Source: Ensifer canadensis (lineage in GTDB: Bacteria; Pseudomonadota; Alphaproteobacteria; Rhizobiales; Rhizobiaceae). From it: a DNA stretch of 64,000 bases. The notes under the pieces are model-generated. The model ran no database searches and had not been told where the DNA came from. It was given only the letters and a program-made list of their open reading frames with translations. Shown here piece after piece: positions 37,784 through 46,699 of the stretch. Location of the stretch: the NCBI RefSeq assembly GCF_017488845.2, contig NZ_CP083370.1, forward strand, positions 744,001-808,000, in the 5' to 3' direction. The translations under genes and the position numbers were made by a program. Within the stretch, counting starts at the first letter, position 1. The number at the start of each line of letters is the position of its first letter.

Positions 37784-39268
37784 TCAGTCCCTGACCCAGA
37801 GGTAGCCGAAAGTGTACCGGTCTTCAGCCTTGCCGTGCAGGTAGGGCAGGGACAGAACCTGTGGCGTTGCCGACGTCGTCGAAAATCCACGCGTTTTCAT
37901 GGCGTTTGCCAGCGCCTCGGGCAGGATTGGCTCCGCCTTGCCGTCATCGCTCCAGACGACGAGCAGCGGCAACGATGCGCTGGCCGTCCCTGCGTCAAGA
38001 TAGCCGGGGGTGAGCACGGGAGCATCGTGAAGGTGCGTGCGAAGGTTGCCACCGATCAACCTGTCTTTCGCAAGGATCAGGGCCGGTTCGCGACCCCCGA
38101 GCTTAACGACCGCTTCGGCCAGCGTGGCGTAGGGAATGCTCAATCGCGAATATTTGCCGAAGAGCGGCCGCACGATTGCGCGGGCGGAAACCACCATCAG
38201 CGTAGTGAGCACGATGAAGGCCACGAGCCACAGGAACGGTCGAAGTTTAAACGCGGCATCGACGCCAGCCGCTTCGACCTTGAGGCAGAGATAGAGCGGC
38301 AGGAGAATCAGGAAGAGCACGAGCCACTTTTCCCGGATATGCGTGGCTCCGACCCCCAGAACAATCAATAGGACTGCCACGAGGCAGATTGCAAGCATAC
38401 GGCCGACAACGCGAGTCCATTGGCTTTGCGCCGACCAAATCGCAGGAATGCTCTTGCGGAATATGAGTCCGAACACGATCAGCGGCACGATACCGCCGCG
38501 GATCGTGGCGGCAATGAGCGAAACCACGCCGCCGAACGCCTGTGCGAGGCGGCCTTCGGAATGGGCCTCGCGCATCTCAAGAAAGGTGTTGTTTGAGGCG
38601 GAGCCGAGGTTTTCGAGGATCCACCAGCCATGCGGCAAAGCGATCAGTGCCGCAACCAACAGCGAGACCAGGATACGCCAGTCGAAAAGGCGCTCGCGTA
38701 GCTTGGGTTCCGGCAGAATGGCAAGGACGGCAGCGGCGGGTACAAGCGCAAAATTGTACTTGGAGATGAAGCCGATGCCGACAGCAAGGCCGGTCAGCAG
38801 ATAGGCCGCGAGACTCGGCCGGACCAATGTCCGCAGGAAGCCGTAGAGAAACAGTGATACGGCGAACAGTGCCGCGACCGTATGGGAAAGGTCACGCTGC
38901 GCAAGTAGGAAAATCGGCGGCAGTGTCAGCACGCCGAGCATGGCAATCAGCGCCAGGCGCTTTTCTGCAAGGACTTCGCGCGCGGCGAAGCCATAGAAGA
39001 GACAGCAAAGAAACAGAAGCAGGTTCTTGAGCACCGTCATCGTCGCGAGAGACGGTCCGAAAACGGATGCAAGCCCGTATTGCAGCCAGTTGTAGAAGGG
39101 CGGTTGCGCGCCGTAACCGAGCCGCAGGAACTGCGACACGAATGCCTGCTCCGCCTCGTCGATTTCGAGCGAATTCGAAACGGCGAGACGCAGGCTGATG
39201 CAGAGCAGGAAATAGCCGGCGAGTAGGGCGGTGACGAGGTTGGGTCGCCGCTCGACGAACTCAAACAT
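37784..39268 (-). CDS. Glycosyltransferase family 39/ArnT-like membrane protein
   Basis: A 494-residue integral membrane protein with about ten to twelve helices. The first periplasmic loop carries LEIDEAEQAF (an acidic D-E pair as in PMT_2/ArnT catalysts). It probably transfers a sugar from a polyprenyl-phosphate donor to a lipid or glycan. It overlaps the stop of the GT2 gene by 8 bp, so both are co-translated. The extra 23 codons upstream (TTG start in frame) are rejected because they overlap the previous gene more. Confidence 0.82.
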   Translation of the reverse strand: MFEFVERRPNLVTALLAGYFLLCISLRLAVSNSLEIDEAEQAFVSQFLRLGYGAQPPFYNWLQYGLASVFGPSLATMTVLKNLLLFLCCLFYGFAAREVLAEKRLALIAMLGVLTLPPIFLLAQRDLSHTVAALFAVSLFLYGFLRTLVRPSLAAYLLTGLAVGIGFISKYNFALVPAAAVLAILPEPKLRERLFDWRILVSLLVAALIALPHGWWILENLGSASNNTFLEMREAHSEGRLAQAFGGVVSLIAATIRGGIVPLIVFGLIFRKSIPAIWSAQSQWTRVVGRMLAICLVAVLLIVLGVGATHIREKWLVLFLILLPLYLCLKVEAAGVDAAFKLRPFLWLVAFIVLTTLMVVSARAIVRPLFGKYSRLSIPYATLAEAVVKLGGREPALILAKDRLIGGNLRTHLHDAPVLTPGYLDAGTASASLPLLVVWSDDGKAEPILPEALANAMKTRGFSTTSATPQVLSLPYLHGKAEDRYTFGYLWVRD

Positions 39269-40238
39269 TCGTTTGATCCCGTACAAAGACCTCACGCACG
39301 ATATAGCTGGTGGTTTCGTCGTCGCGGAAATAGGCACGCGCCATCATCTCGGCGAGAATGCCTGTTGTCACGAGTTGCACCGACGACAGAAACAGCATCA
39401 CGCCAACGATCAGCATCGGGCGGGTGCCGATGTCGTTGCCGAGAAGGAACTTGTCGAAGGCAAGATAGAGCAGGATGAGGACGCTCGCCGCCCCGGCTGC
39501 AAGCCCGATCGAGCCGAAGAAGTGGCCCGGGCGCGCCTTGTAGCGCATGAAGAACAGAACCGAAAGCAGATCGAGGATCACGCGGAAGGTGCGCGAGATA
39601 CCGTATTTCGAGTGGCCATGCTGGCGCGCGTGGTGGGTCACCGGCATTTCGCCGATGCGGCTGCTGGGTACGACCCCTGCGACCCAGGCGGGGATGAAGC
39701 GATGCATCTCGCCCATCAGCTTGACCTGCTTGATGATCGAGGCGCGGTAAACCTTCAGGCTGCAACCATAGTCGTGCAGCCGGACGCCGGTGATCTTGCC
39801 GATTAGCCGGTTGGCGCACCAGGACGGGATTTTTCTGAGCAACAGCCCATCTTGACGATTCTTGCGCCAGCCGACGAGCAGGTCGAGTTGCCGCTCCTCG
39901 ATTGCTTTGACCATAGCGGGAATATCGACCGGGTCGTTCTGCAGATCACCGTCGAGTGTGGCGATCAACCGGCCGGACGCCGCGTCGATGCCGGATTGCA
40001 TGGCGGCGGTCTGCCCGAAGTTCTTCTGCAGTTCGATGATTTTCAGCTGAAGATCGGGGCGACAGAGCGCCTTCCTTGCATTGGTGAGCGTGCGATCGGT
40101 GCTGCCGTCATCGACCAGGATCAGCTCCCAAGGGGCTGAAAAATTCACCATGGCGTCACTGACGCGCGTGATGAGCGGCTCAATGCTGTCCTCTTCGTTG
40201 AAGACTGGGATGACGACGGATAGCTCGATGGGCAGCAT
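39261..40238 (-). CDS. Glycosyltransferase family 2, polyprenyl-phosphate type
   Basis: A 325-residue GT2 protein of the ArnC/DPM1 style. N-terminal nucleotide-sugar domain with VVIPVFNEEDSI, DDGSTDRT, DGDLQNDP; C-terminal part has two hydrophobic segments (about residues 230-255 and 265-290). It likely makes the polyprenyl-phosphate-linked sugar used by the ArnT-like enzyme encoded next. A flippase-like gene is divergent. Confidence 0.9.
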   Translation of the reverse strand: MLPIELSVVIPVFNEEDSIEPLITRVSDAMVNFSAPWELILVDDGSTDRTLTNARKALCRPDLQLKIIELQKNFGQTAAMQSGIDAASGRLIATLDGDLQNDPVDIPAMVKAIEERQLDLLVGWRKNRQDGLLLRKIPSWCANRLIGKITGVRLHDYGCSLKVYRASIIKQVKLMGEMHRFIPAWVAGVVPSSRIGEMPVTHHARQHGHSKYGISRTFRVILDLLSVLFFMRYKARPGHFFGSIGLAAGAASVLILLYLAFDKFLLGNDIGTRPMLIVGVMLFLSSVQLVTTGILAEMMARAYFRDDETTSYIVREVFVRDQTNV

Positions 40239-40373
40239 GGGATCGCTCGTGCATTCGGCGCGCCTTGCACGAGCCGGAAGAATAGGGGTGCGCTTACATA
40301 ATCATTTTCTTGCACAGTTATCGGTGATAACCAACGTGCAAAGTTGTGTTTCAACACGGGAAATCGGCGTCTG

Positions 40374-41327
40374 ATGAATTCTGGCTGCGAGTTCGAGCGG
40401 CGATCGTGGCTGGCGCGCAACCGTGTGACGCTGATATCGGCCGCGGCGATTGTCGCCTATGCGGTTTTTGTCCAGTGGATCTGGGGCTGGCGAACGCTGC
40501 TCGATCAATGGACGAAAATCGGCGTCGGTTCCGGGCTCGCGGCCCTGATACTTCTTGTCGCCACCTATTTCATTCGCTGCTATCGCATCTATGATTATTT
40601 CCCGGCGGAAACGTCAGGCCGGTTTCTGGCGCTGTTTCGCGTCACCCAAGTCCACAATCTCCTGAACATCATGTTGCCTTTTCGCGCCGGAGAGACGAGC
40701 TTTCCACTGTTGATGCGGTCGGAATTCTCCATCCCGCTGGCGCGGGGGACCGCGGCACTTCTGGTCATGCGGCTGCTCGACCTGCATGCCCTGTTGACGG
40801 TCGCCGCAGTCGGCCTGGTTTTTGGCCGCGGATCAGGCGTCGCCTGGGCGCTCTGGATCGCGGCGCTGGTCGCGCCACTTCCGTTCTTTCTGTTGAAGGA
40901 TCGCGTTGTCGCCCTGGCGCGGCGGTTGCTGCCGGCAAGACTGGAATCGATCGTCGAAGAGCTGGATACAGGTCTGCCCGGCACGACAAAGGCATTCCTC
41001 AGGGCCTGGGCGATGACCATTCTGAATTGGGCGGTCAAGGTGGTGGTTCTCGCCTGGGTTCTGGCGATCATGGGTGTCGCGCCGCTTGCTGCCTGTTTTG
41101 GCGGGGCTCTTGGCGGCGAACTCTCCTCCGTCTTGCCGATGCACGCGCCGGCGGGCGTCGGCACTTATCCCGCAGCGATCGCCGCCGGCGCCGTTTCTTT
41201 CGGAGCAGGGGCGGACCGCGCAGCGCTGGAGCAATTGGCCGGCGCCGGCGTCAACGCGCATCTGCTGATCATCGTGTCCGCTGTCGCGGGCACGATGCTG
41301 TCGATGCTTCTGCAGAGAAAGCCGTAG
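40374..41327 (+). CDS. Flippase-like membrane protein (UPF0104/LPG-synthase TM fold)
   Basis: A 317-residue protein with about seven or eight helices and conserved features such as RCYRIYDYFPAE, NIMLPFRAGE and LPMHAPAGVGTYPA. This fold occurs in MprF-like flippases and in proteins linked to polyprenyl-sugar chemistry. Divergent from the GT2-GT39 pair by 135 bp, so it may move the product across the membrane. The start at ATG 40374 is favoured; a GTG frame runs 10 codons further up. Function inferred. Confidence 0.72.
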   Translation: MNSGCEFERRSWLARNRVTLISAAAIVAYAVFVQWIWGWRTLLDQWTKIGVGSGLAALILLVATYFIRCYRIYDYFPAETSGRFLALFRVTQVHNLLNIMLPFRAGETSFPLLMRSEFSIPLARGTAALLVMRLLDLHALLTVAAVGLVFGRGSGVAWALWIAALVAPLPFFLLKDRVVALARRLLPARLESIVEELDTGLPGTTKAFLRAWAMTILNWAVKVVVLAWVLAIMGVAPLAACFGGALGGELSSVLPMHAPAGVGTYPAAIAAGAVSFGAGADRAALEQLAGAGVNAHLLIIVSAVAGTMLSMLLQRKP

Positions 41328-41339
41328 GCGCCGTCACGG

Positions 41340-42842
41340 TTACTGGAACGACGTCTCGTAGAAGCTTCTGAGCTTGCGGGAGTGCAGCTTCTCAGGCGGC
41401 ATCGCCGCAAGTTTCTGCAAAGCGAGGATCCCGATCTTCAGATGCTGGCTGACCTGTGTCCGGTAGAAGGCTGTTGCCATGCCCGGAAGCTTCAACTCGC
41501 CGTGAAGCGGCTTGTCTGAAACGCAAAGCAGCGTGCCGTAGGGCACGCGGAAGCGGAAGCCGTTGGCCGCGATCGTCGCCGATTCCATGTCGAGTGCGAT
41601 CGCGCGCGCCTGCGACAGGCGCTTGACCGGTCCGCGCTGGTCGCGCAGTTCCCAGTTGCGGTTGTCGATGGTGGCAACGGTGCCGGTGCGCATGATCTGC
41701 TTGAGATCATAGTCGCGGTAGCCGGTGACCTCCGCCACGGCGTCCTGCAACGCCACCTGCACTTCGGCAAGTGCCGGCAGGGGGATCCAGACCGGCAGGT
41801 CGTCGTCCAGCACATGGTCTTCGCGCATATAGGCATGGGCAAGAACATAGTCGCCGAGGCGCTGGCTGTTCCTGAGCCCGGCGCAGTGCCCGAGCATCAG
41901 CCAGACATGCGGGCGCAGCACGGCGATATGGTCGGTGATCGTCTTGGCGTTCGATGGGCCAACGCCGATATTGACCATGGTGATGCCGCCGTGGCCCTTC
42001 TTCTTCAGGTGGTAGGCGGGCATCTGCGGCAGGCGGGCGAGCGTATAGTCCGTTTCCGGCTTGTCGGAACCGGCAGGCGTGATGATGTTGCCGGGCTCGA
42101 CGAAGGCCGTGTAGCCGTTGCCGCCCTCCGCCATCTGCTGGCGCGCCCAGGCGCAGAACTCGTCGATGTAGAACTGATAGTTGGTGAACAGTACGAAGTT
42201 CTGGAAATGCGTCGCACTCGTGGCCGTGTAGTGGCTGAGGCGGGCAAGCGAATAGTCGATGCGCTGCGCGGTGAACGGTGCAAGCGGGGAGGGTTCGCCC
42301 GGGCCAGGTTCGTAGGAGCCGTTGGCGATCTCGTCGTCGGTCGTCGTCAGATCAGGTGCGTCGAACAGGTCGCGTAGCGGAATATCGATGGCTTCGCCCG
42401 CCGACGCTTCGACGTGGGCGCCTTCGCCGAAGGCGAAATGCAGCGGGACCGGGGTGGAGGATTCGGACACGGTAATGCCGAGGCCGTGATTACGCATCAG
42501 GTGCCCCAACTGTTCCTTCAGATAGTGCCGAAACAGTTTTGGTCGCGTGATCGTCGTGGTGTAGACGCCCGGTGCGCTGACATAACCGTAGGACAGGCGG
42601 GAATCGACATGGCCGAAGCTGCTGGTCTCGATGCTGACCTGCGGGTAGCAGGCGCGGTAGCGCGTCAGGGTCACGCCGTTCTTGCCCAGCCCCTCGAAAG
42701 CCTCTGTGAGGAACCGGGTATTGCGATCGTAGAGCGCCTCCAGGCAATCGACTGCCGCCGCCGGATCATCGAAGAACTGCGGCTCGAACGGATCGGGTGT
42801 GGAGACGGAAAGGACGGAGTGTGAAGAGATTCGCTTGTTCAT
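41340..42842 (-). CDS. amn: AMP nucleosidase
   Basis: A 500-residue enzyme that cleaves AMP to adenine and ribose 5-phosphate. It has the N-terminal Amn-specific domain and a C-terminal PNP_UDP-type domain (VGPSNAKTITDHIAVLRPHVWLMLGHCAGLR and DMESATIAANGFRFRVPYGTLLCVSDKPLHGE). The length is usual for Amn. Established role: control of AMP pools and purine salvage. A diverged RIME1-like element lies upstream. Confidence 0.92.
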   Translation of the reverse strand: MNKRISSHSVLSVSTPDPFEPQFFDDPAAAVDCLEALYDRNTRFLTEAFEGLGKNGVTLTRYRACYPQVSIETSSFGHVDSRLSYGYVSAPGVYTTTITRPKLFRHYLKEQLGHLMRNHGLGITVSESSTPVPLHFAFGEGAHVEASAGEAIDIPLRDLFDAPDLTTTDDEIANGSYEPGPGEPSPLAPFTAQRIDYSLARLSHYTATSATHFQNFVLFTNYQFYIDEFCAWARQQMAEGGNGYTAFVEPGNIITPAGSDKPETDYTLARLPQMPAYHLKKKGHGGITMVNIGVGPSNAKTITDHIAVLRPHVWLMLGHCAGLRNSQRLGDYVLAHAYMREDHVLDDDLPVWIPLPALAEVQVALQDAVAEVTGYRDYDLKQIMRTGTVATIDNRNWELRDQRGPVKRLSQARAIALDMESATIAANGFRFRVPYGTLLCVSDKPLHGELKLPGMATAFYRTQVSQHLKIGILALQKLAAMPPEKLHSRKLRSFYETSFQ

Positions 42843-42919
42843 GTCGCATTATAGGCTGAGGCCTCTGACAAGCAAACGACAAGATGCTGGCATGCACAAC
42901 CGCGTCTGGCAGAACAACT

Positions 42920-43006
42920 TTACAGCGTTGCGCGTCAGATATGACGCGCAAAGGACGCTGTAACGCTTTAAACTCTCTGCATAAATGCCTTTAAGGCATT
43001 ATGCAG
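42920..43006. repeat. RIME1-like element, diverged copy 2
   Basis: Left palindrome TTGCGCGTC / GACGCGCAA flanked by TACAGCG / CGCTGTA, then a shorter right part with TGCATAAATGCC / GGCATTATGCA. Same plan as the other RIME1 copies but shorter and more diverged. It lies between amn and the YnfA gene. Confidence 0.6.
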
Positions 43007-43014
43007 AAGCGGTC

Positions 43015-43335
43015 TTAGCGTGGTCCAGCAAGGATGAGGGCGCTGCCTATGAGCGCGACGACCATTCCGGTCAGATCCCAGCGATCGGGCCGCACGCCTT
43101 CGGCAAGCCACAGCCAGATGAGTGACGCGGCGATATAGACCCCGCCGTAGGCCGCATAGGCTCGGCCGGCTGCCGAGCTGTCGATCAGTGTCAGCAGCCA
43201 GGCAAACAGTGCCAGCGACGCCATGCCCGGGATCAGCCACCAGATCGGCTTGTCGAGTTTCAGCCAGGCCCAGAAGGCGAAACATCCTGCGATCTCGGCA
43301 AGGGCGGCAAGGGAATAGACGGCATAGGCTGGCAT
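43015..43335 (-). CDS. YnfA/UPF0060 small membrane protein
   Basis: A 106-residue protein with four predicted membrane helices ([56 protein letters not shown] and [14 protein letters not shown]). Typical UPF0060/YnfA features; function unknown, sometimes linked to small-molecule export. The start is well placed and there is room for its own promoter. Confidence 0.9.
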   Translation of the reverse strand: MPAYAVYSLAALAEIAGCFAFWAWLKLDKPIWWLIPGMASLALFAWLLTLIDSSAAGRAYAAYGGVYIAASLIWLWLAEGVRPDRWDLTGMVVALIGSALILAGPR

Positions 43336-43403
43336 CGATAGCAGATCCTTTCAGCCGTGAAAGGACAGGAAGGCGCTCGGCGATGCAAGAGAGACAGGCA
43401 AAT

Positions 43404-43424
43404 TAAAAGGCGCCGGTGGCGCCT
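43404..43424 (-). terminator. Terminator of the small-gene pair
   Basis: On the minus strand AAGGCGCC-ACC-GGCGCCTT followed by TTAATTT, just after the 43429 stop. Confidence 0.7.
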
Positions 43425-43428
43425 TCGG

Positions 43429-43605
43429 TCAGCTCATGGATTGACGCTGCAGCGTCACGAAGAGAACGAGGCCGGCGCCCTGCTTGCCGATGCCGAGGCC
43501 ATTGGCCTTGCTATAGGCGAGCGCCCCAACCGGCGCCATCAGCAGGCTGGCAAGTGCAAGAACACGCAGCGAGAGAAAGGCGGATGTGGAAAGGGCGGCC
43601 AGCAT
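43429..43605 (-). CDS. Small membrane or secreted protein, 58 aa
   Basis: Starts MLAALSTSAFLSLRVLALASL, with a hydrophobic segment ending near residue 31, then SKANGLGIGKQGAGLVLFVTLQ. Ribosome binding site AAGGGAGAAA precedes the ATG at proper spacing. It is followed by a clear terminator and preceded by another small gene 13 bp away in the same direction. No family recognised. It may be a short exported or inner-membrane peptide. Confidence 0.6.
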   Translation of the reverse strand: MLAALSTSAFLSLRVLALASLLMAPVGALAYSKANGLGIGKQGAGLVLFVTLQRQSMS

Positions 43606-43618
43606 GTCGGTTTCTCCC

Positions 43619-43792
43619 TTAGAGCTTGGCTTGGCAGTATTGCGCTGTATGCGCTGTGCAATCCGTCAGCGAGCCGAGATAAGTGTTGCTGCGGCGACGT
43701 TCGGTATCTGCGCTGACTGCGGCCGCGAGGGTCATCGCAAAAACAACCATAAGAAGGCTGATAATAGTGAGGCGCCGAGCAAGAATGTCCAT
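43619..43792 (-). CDS. Small secreted protein with two cysteines, 57 aa
   Basis: Begins MDILARRLTIISLLMVVFAM, a basic then hydrophobic signal peptide ending around AVSAD; the mature part is only about 30 residues (RRRSNTYLGSLTDCTAHTAQYCQAKL) with two Cys that could form one disulfide. It heads a unit with the 58-aa gene 13 bp downstream. I do not recognise a family. The reading frame is below usual gene-calling cut-offs. Confidence 0.6.
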   Translation of the reverse strand: MDILARRLTIISLLMVVFAMTLAAAVSADTERRRSNTYLGSLTDCTAHTAQYCQAKL

Positions 43793-44006
43793 GGTTCTGT
43801 CCGTTGGTCTGGAGGCGGTTCAAATCGATTGAGCGTGTTTTCGCACAACCAAACTGAACTCTTGCTGATACGGTCGTTCATCTGGCGTTCATCTTGCGAT
43901 TGAAATAGCCGCCGTTCTCGCGGGGCAGGGCGCGCGCCCAAGCCAACGATGCGGCAGATGGGCGGTCTTTGGCAGGCGGCTGGATGCGCCTGACATTTCA
44001 AAAACA

Positions 44007-44033
44007 AAACCCACCGAAAATATCGGCGGGTTT
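44007..44033 (-). terminator. Terminator-like hairpin downstream of DUF2147 gene
   Basis: AAACCCACCGA / TCGGCGGGTTT (one mismatch), followed on the minus strand by TGTTTTTG. It lies 140 bp after the DUF2147 stop, beyond a repeat copy. Confidence 0.55.
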
Positions 44034-44079
44034 GTCAACGCTCTGGGAGCGACCCCGATGGCCACCCTTTTGTATCGAT

Positions 44080-44170
44080 CTTAAAGCGCGTCGCGATCTC
44101 GCGATTTAAGTTCTTGTTTTACGCATGCCGTTATCGCAAACGCGCGGCACACTTTTGCGCGACATGCTCT
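44080..44170 (-). repeat. Second palindromic repeat family, diverged copy 3
   Basis: On the minus strand it begins AGAGCATGTCGCGCAAAAGTG, contains ATGCGTAAAACAAG and ends in GCGACGCGCTTTA. Shared blocks with copies at 12484 and 34023 are AGAGCAT, AAAAGTG and ATGCGTAAAACA. It lies 2 bp from the DUF2147 stop. Confidence 0.5.
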
Positions 44171-44172
44171 AG

Positions 44173-44514
44173 CTAGAGGCGCGACCAGGTCTGCGATTTG
44201 CAGAGAATCTTGAGCACGCAGCCCTTCATCTTCAGCGAGTTGCCGCTGACTGCACCCGAGCCGCTATAGGTCTTGTCGGTTTCGGGATCGGTGATCTCTC
44301 CGGAATAGCTGCCATCCGTGCCGGACAGGTTGCCGATCCGCTTGCCGGCGTGTTTGCCAGTCTTCAGCGTGACGCAGAAAGCGCCGCCGCAAGGGGCAAT
44401 CTCGGCCGTAGCGCCGGTTGCGGTCTTCCAGTTGCCGACGATCGGTTCGGCGGCAACGGCCGTTCCGACGACGCCAAGAGCGAGAGCCGCGGTCATGAAC
44501 AGGGTACGGTACAT
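44173..44514 (-). CDS. DUF2147-type secreted protein
   Basis: A 113-residue exported protein: signal peptide residues 1-22, then the DUF2147 core beginning EPIVGNWKTATGATAEIAPCGGAFCVTL with two Cys, followed by GKRIGNLSGTD and GCVLKILCKSQTW (two more Cys). Members are small periplasmic or outer-membrane proteins with no known activity. A usual length for the family. Confidence 0.85.
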   Translation of the reverse strand: MYRTLFMTAALALGVVGTAVAAEPIVGNWKTATGATAEIAPCGGAFCVTLKTGKHAGKRIGNLSGTDGSYSGEITDPETDKTYSGSGAVSGNSLKMKGCVLKILCKSQTWSRL

Positions 44515-45108
44515 TCATTCCTCCAGATAGAAGTTGCCGGCGCGGTCCGCTTCGCCGGCATCTCTGCAGATATCCTCGTTTGAAAGGCAGTCTCCTCACC
44601 GCCGCGCGCACGATAGCTTACGCGTACGTAAAGGTAAACTGGCTTGAACAAGGCCGTTTATGCTTTTTCTTTGCCGGGTTCAGGCGGAGAAAAATCGAGG
44701 AAGGACGGCGTTGGCAGGCCGGGTGCTTGTTTCGTGGTTACCGTTTGGTTGAAATCGGCAGTTGAATATTTCGTAAATTTTTATTCGAATGCGCCGGATT
44801 TCCGGCCTTTCGATGTTTAACAAAAACTCAAGTTTACCAAGTGTTTGGACTTTGTTTGTCGCAAATTAATCATGCATTTTAAGCGCGTATTGAAGGCCGT
44901 GCTGCATAGTAAGACCCATAAGACGAGCGGAGAAATTCACCCCGCCAAATGACCGAAGACGACGCTGCAAAAGATGGCGCGGTTCGGAAAGGCCCACAAA
45001 GAGGCGCGGTCGAACAGGGACCAAAAACGAATGCTGATCTGGAGCATGGTCCGCCTCCAAAGGGCGGGCCGCTTCGGAAAACCAACCAGGCAAAACAGGG
45101 ACAAGACA
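44515..45108. other. 594-bp region with no supported gene
   Basis: Open frames here are short and look like shadows. The stretch 44759-44880 is AT-rich and could hold the promoter of the downstream Sel1 gene. A short TACGCGTACGTAAAGGTAAA run is at 44622-44641. Confidence 0.4.
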
Positions 45109-45375
45109 ATGGCACGCTTTGATATGCAGGTTGCTTCGAATACCGCGATGGGTGGTGAAAACCAGGCGGACGTGTTCTGCGAAATGGGTCTGGCCTATGC
45201 GACCGGCCGCGGTCGGCCGGTCGATCTGGTGGCCGCCCACAAATGGCTGAACATTGCCGCGATCAAGGGCTGCGACCGCGCCGTTGATCTGCGCGCTGAC
45301 CTCTCGATGACCATGAGCAAATCCGACCTCGCAGCCGCGCTTCGTGCCGCCCGCGAATGGATGACCGTTCACTGA
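45109..45375 (+). CDS. Short Sel1-repeat protein
   Basis: An 88-residue protein made of about one and a half Sel1-type repeats (EMGLAYATGRGRPVDLVAAHKWLNIAAIKGCDRAVDLR). The upstream part of the open frame is basic and repetitive and is excluded; this ATG (MARFDMQV) lies after ACAGGGACAAG. Sel1 proteins usually serve as protein-protein scaffolds. No signal peptide is seen, so it is probably cytosolic. Confidence 0.75.
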   Translation: MARFDMQVASNTAMGGENQADVFCEMGLAYATGRGRPVDLVAAHKWLNIAAIKGCDRAVDLRADLSMTMSKSDLAAALRAAREWMTVH

Positions 45376-45384
45376 ACGACAAGG

Positions 45385-45400
45385 CGGGAGCAAGCTCCCG
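45385..45400. terminator. Hairpin between convergent genes
   Basis: CGGGAG-CAAG-CTCCCG 10 nt after the Sel1-gene stop and about 43 nt before the aminotransferase stop. No T-run. Confidence 0.3.
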
Positions 45401-45442
45401 TCCAGCGGCGCCCGCCAGCGCGCAGGCGCCGGAGATGAAGGC

Positions 45443-46567
45443 CTATTGGCCGCCTGCCAGTTTGGCCAGAACCTGCGGCAGGGCAGCTTCAAGCAGATCC
45501 ATCTCCGCTTCCGGCCCGGTGCTGACGCGAATGCAGCGATTGAGCGGGGCTACGCCGGGCATGCGGATGAAGATGCCGTGGTCGCTCATCAGTGTATCGA
45601 CGATCGCACGCGCATAGACCGCGTCCCGTCCACAATCGATCGCAACGAAATTGGTCGCAGAAACGAGCGGCGACAATCCGTTGCGCCTGGCGATCTCTGC
45701 GATGCGTTCGCGCGAATGCGCGATCCTTGCCGTTACCGAGTTCAGATAATCCTGATCCGCAAGCGCCGCCACCGCCGCCGCCACGCCGATCCGGTTCATC
45801 CCGAAATGATTGCGGATCTTGTCGAATGCCTGGGCAGTCCCGGGCGTGGTGATGACGTAACCAACCCGTGACCCGGCAAGGCCATAGGCCTTGGAGAAGG
45901 TCCGAGTCCTCACGACATTTGGCATGTCGATCAAGCTGTTGATGGCGGGTAGGGCCCCAGCAGGAGCGGTTTCGCAATAGGCTTCGTCAAGAATGAAGAG
46001 CGTTGTTTCGGGCAAGGCCCTGGCGAACTCGACGATGCGCTCGGCGTCCCACCAGCTTCCCATCGGATTGTCAGGATTGGCGAAATAGACGAGCGGGGCG
46101 TTTTCCTTTTCGACGGCTGCAAGCAAGCCATCGAGGTCCTCGCGATCGCCGACATACGGCACCGTCACCAGCCGGCCCCCGTGACCGACGACGTGATAGT
46201 TGAAGGTCGGATAGGCACCGAGCGATGTGACGACCGGCATGCCGGGTTCGATGACGAGCCGCACGATCTGCCCGAGCAGGCCATCGATGCCTTCGCCGAT
46301 CGCAATGTTGGCGGCAGGGACACCAAGCCGGGCAGCCAGCGCCTGCTTCAGATCATGGTTTTCCGGGTCCGCATATTTCCACGTTCCCGTTGCCGCCTCT
46401 CGCATCGCCTGCACGACGCTTTCAGCAGGTCCGAACCCGCTTTCGTTGGCGCCAATACGGGCCGCGATGGCGCGCCCGCGCTGGCGCTCAATGGCCTCAG
46501 GCCCGACGAAGGGAATGGTGGAGGGCAGGGATTGGATGAGCGGCGTGAAGCGAGAGAATGCGGACAT
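45443..46567 (-). CDS. PLP aminotransferase, HisC-like (class I/II)
   Basis: A 374-residue pyridoxal-phosphate enzyme. N-terminal ANESGFGPA, the PLP-binding area with LDEAYCETAPAG and the Schiff-base lysine in TFSKAYGLAGSRVGYV; the end has IRVSTGPEAEM as in histidinol-phosphate aminotransferases. Many rhizobial genomes have several HisC paralogues; without a his operon nearby the real substrate may be an aromatic or histidinol-phosphate-like amino acid. No his genes flank it. Confidence 0.85.
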   Translation of the reverse strand: MSAFSRFTPLIQSLPSTIPFVGPEAIERQRGRAIAARIGANESGFGPAESVVQAMREAATGTWKYADPENHDLKQALAARLGVPAANIAIGEGIDGLLGQIVRLVIEPGMPVVTSLGAYPTFNYHVVGHGGRLVTVPYVGDREDLDGLLAAVEKENAPLVYFANPDNPMGSWWDAERIVEFARALPETTLFILDEAYCETAPAGALPAINSLIDMPNVVRTRTFSKAYGLAGSRVGYVITTPGTAQAFDKIRNHFGMNRIGVAAAVAALADQDYLNSVTARIAHSRERIAEIARRNGLSPLVSATNFVAIDCGRDAVYARAIVDTLMSDHGIFIRMPGVAPLNRCIRVSTGPEAEMDLLEAALPQVLAKLAGGQ

Positions 46568-46699
46568 GCTTTATATAAGGCCCCGTTCGAACAAAGTTCG
46601 CGGAACTTAACCCATGCTTCGGCAATGCGGAATCGCCTTGATGAGAAAGCCGTCGCGAATTGTTGCGTTTTGACGCCCGTTGCGCCGGCCGCAGAGGCA

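Noticed and set aside
44974..45108. N-terminal extension of the Sel1 protein
   Set aside because: Basic, repetitive and unlike Sel1; the ATG at 45109 is preferred.
44866..45492. 208-aa frame across the Sel1 and aminotransferase ends
   Set aside because: Antisense to the Sel1 gene, without known features.
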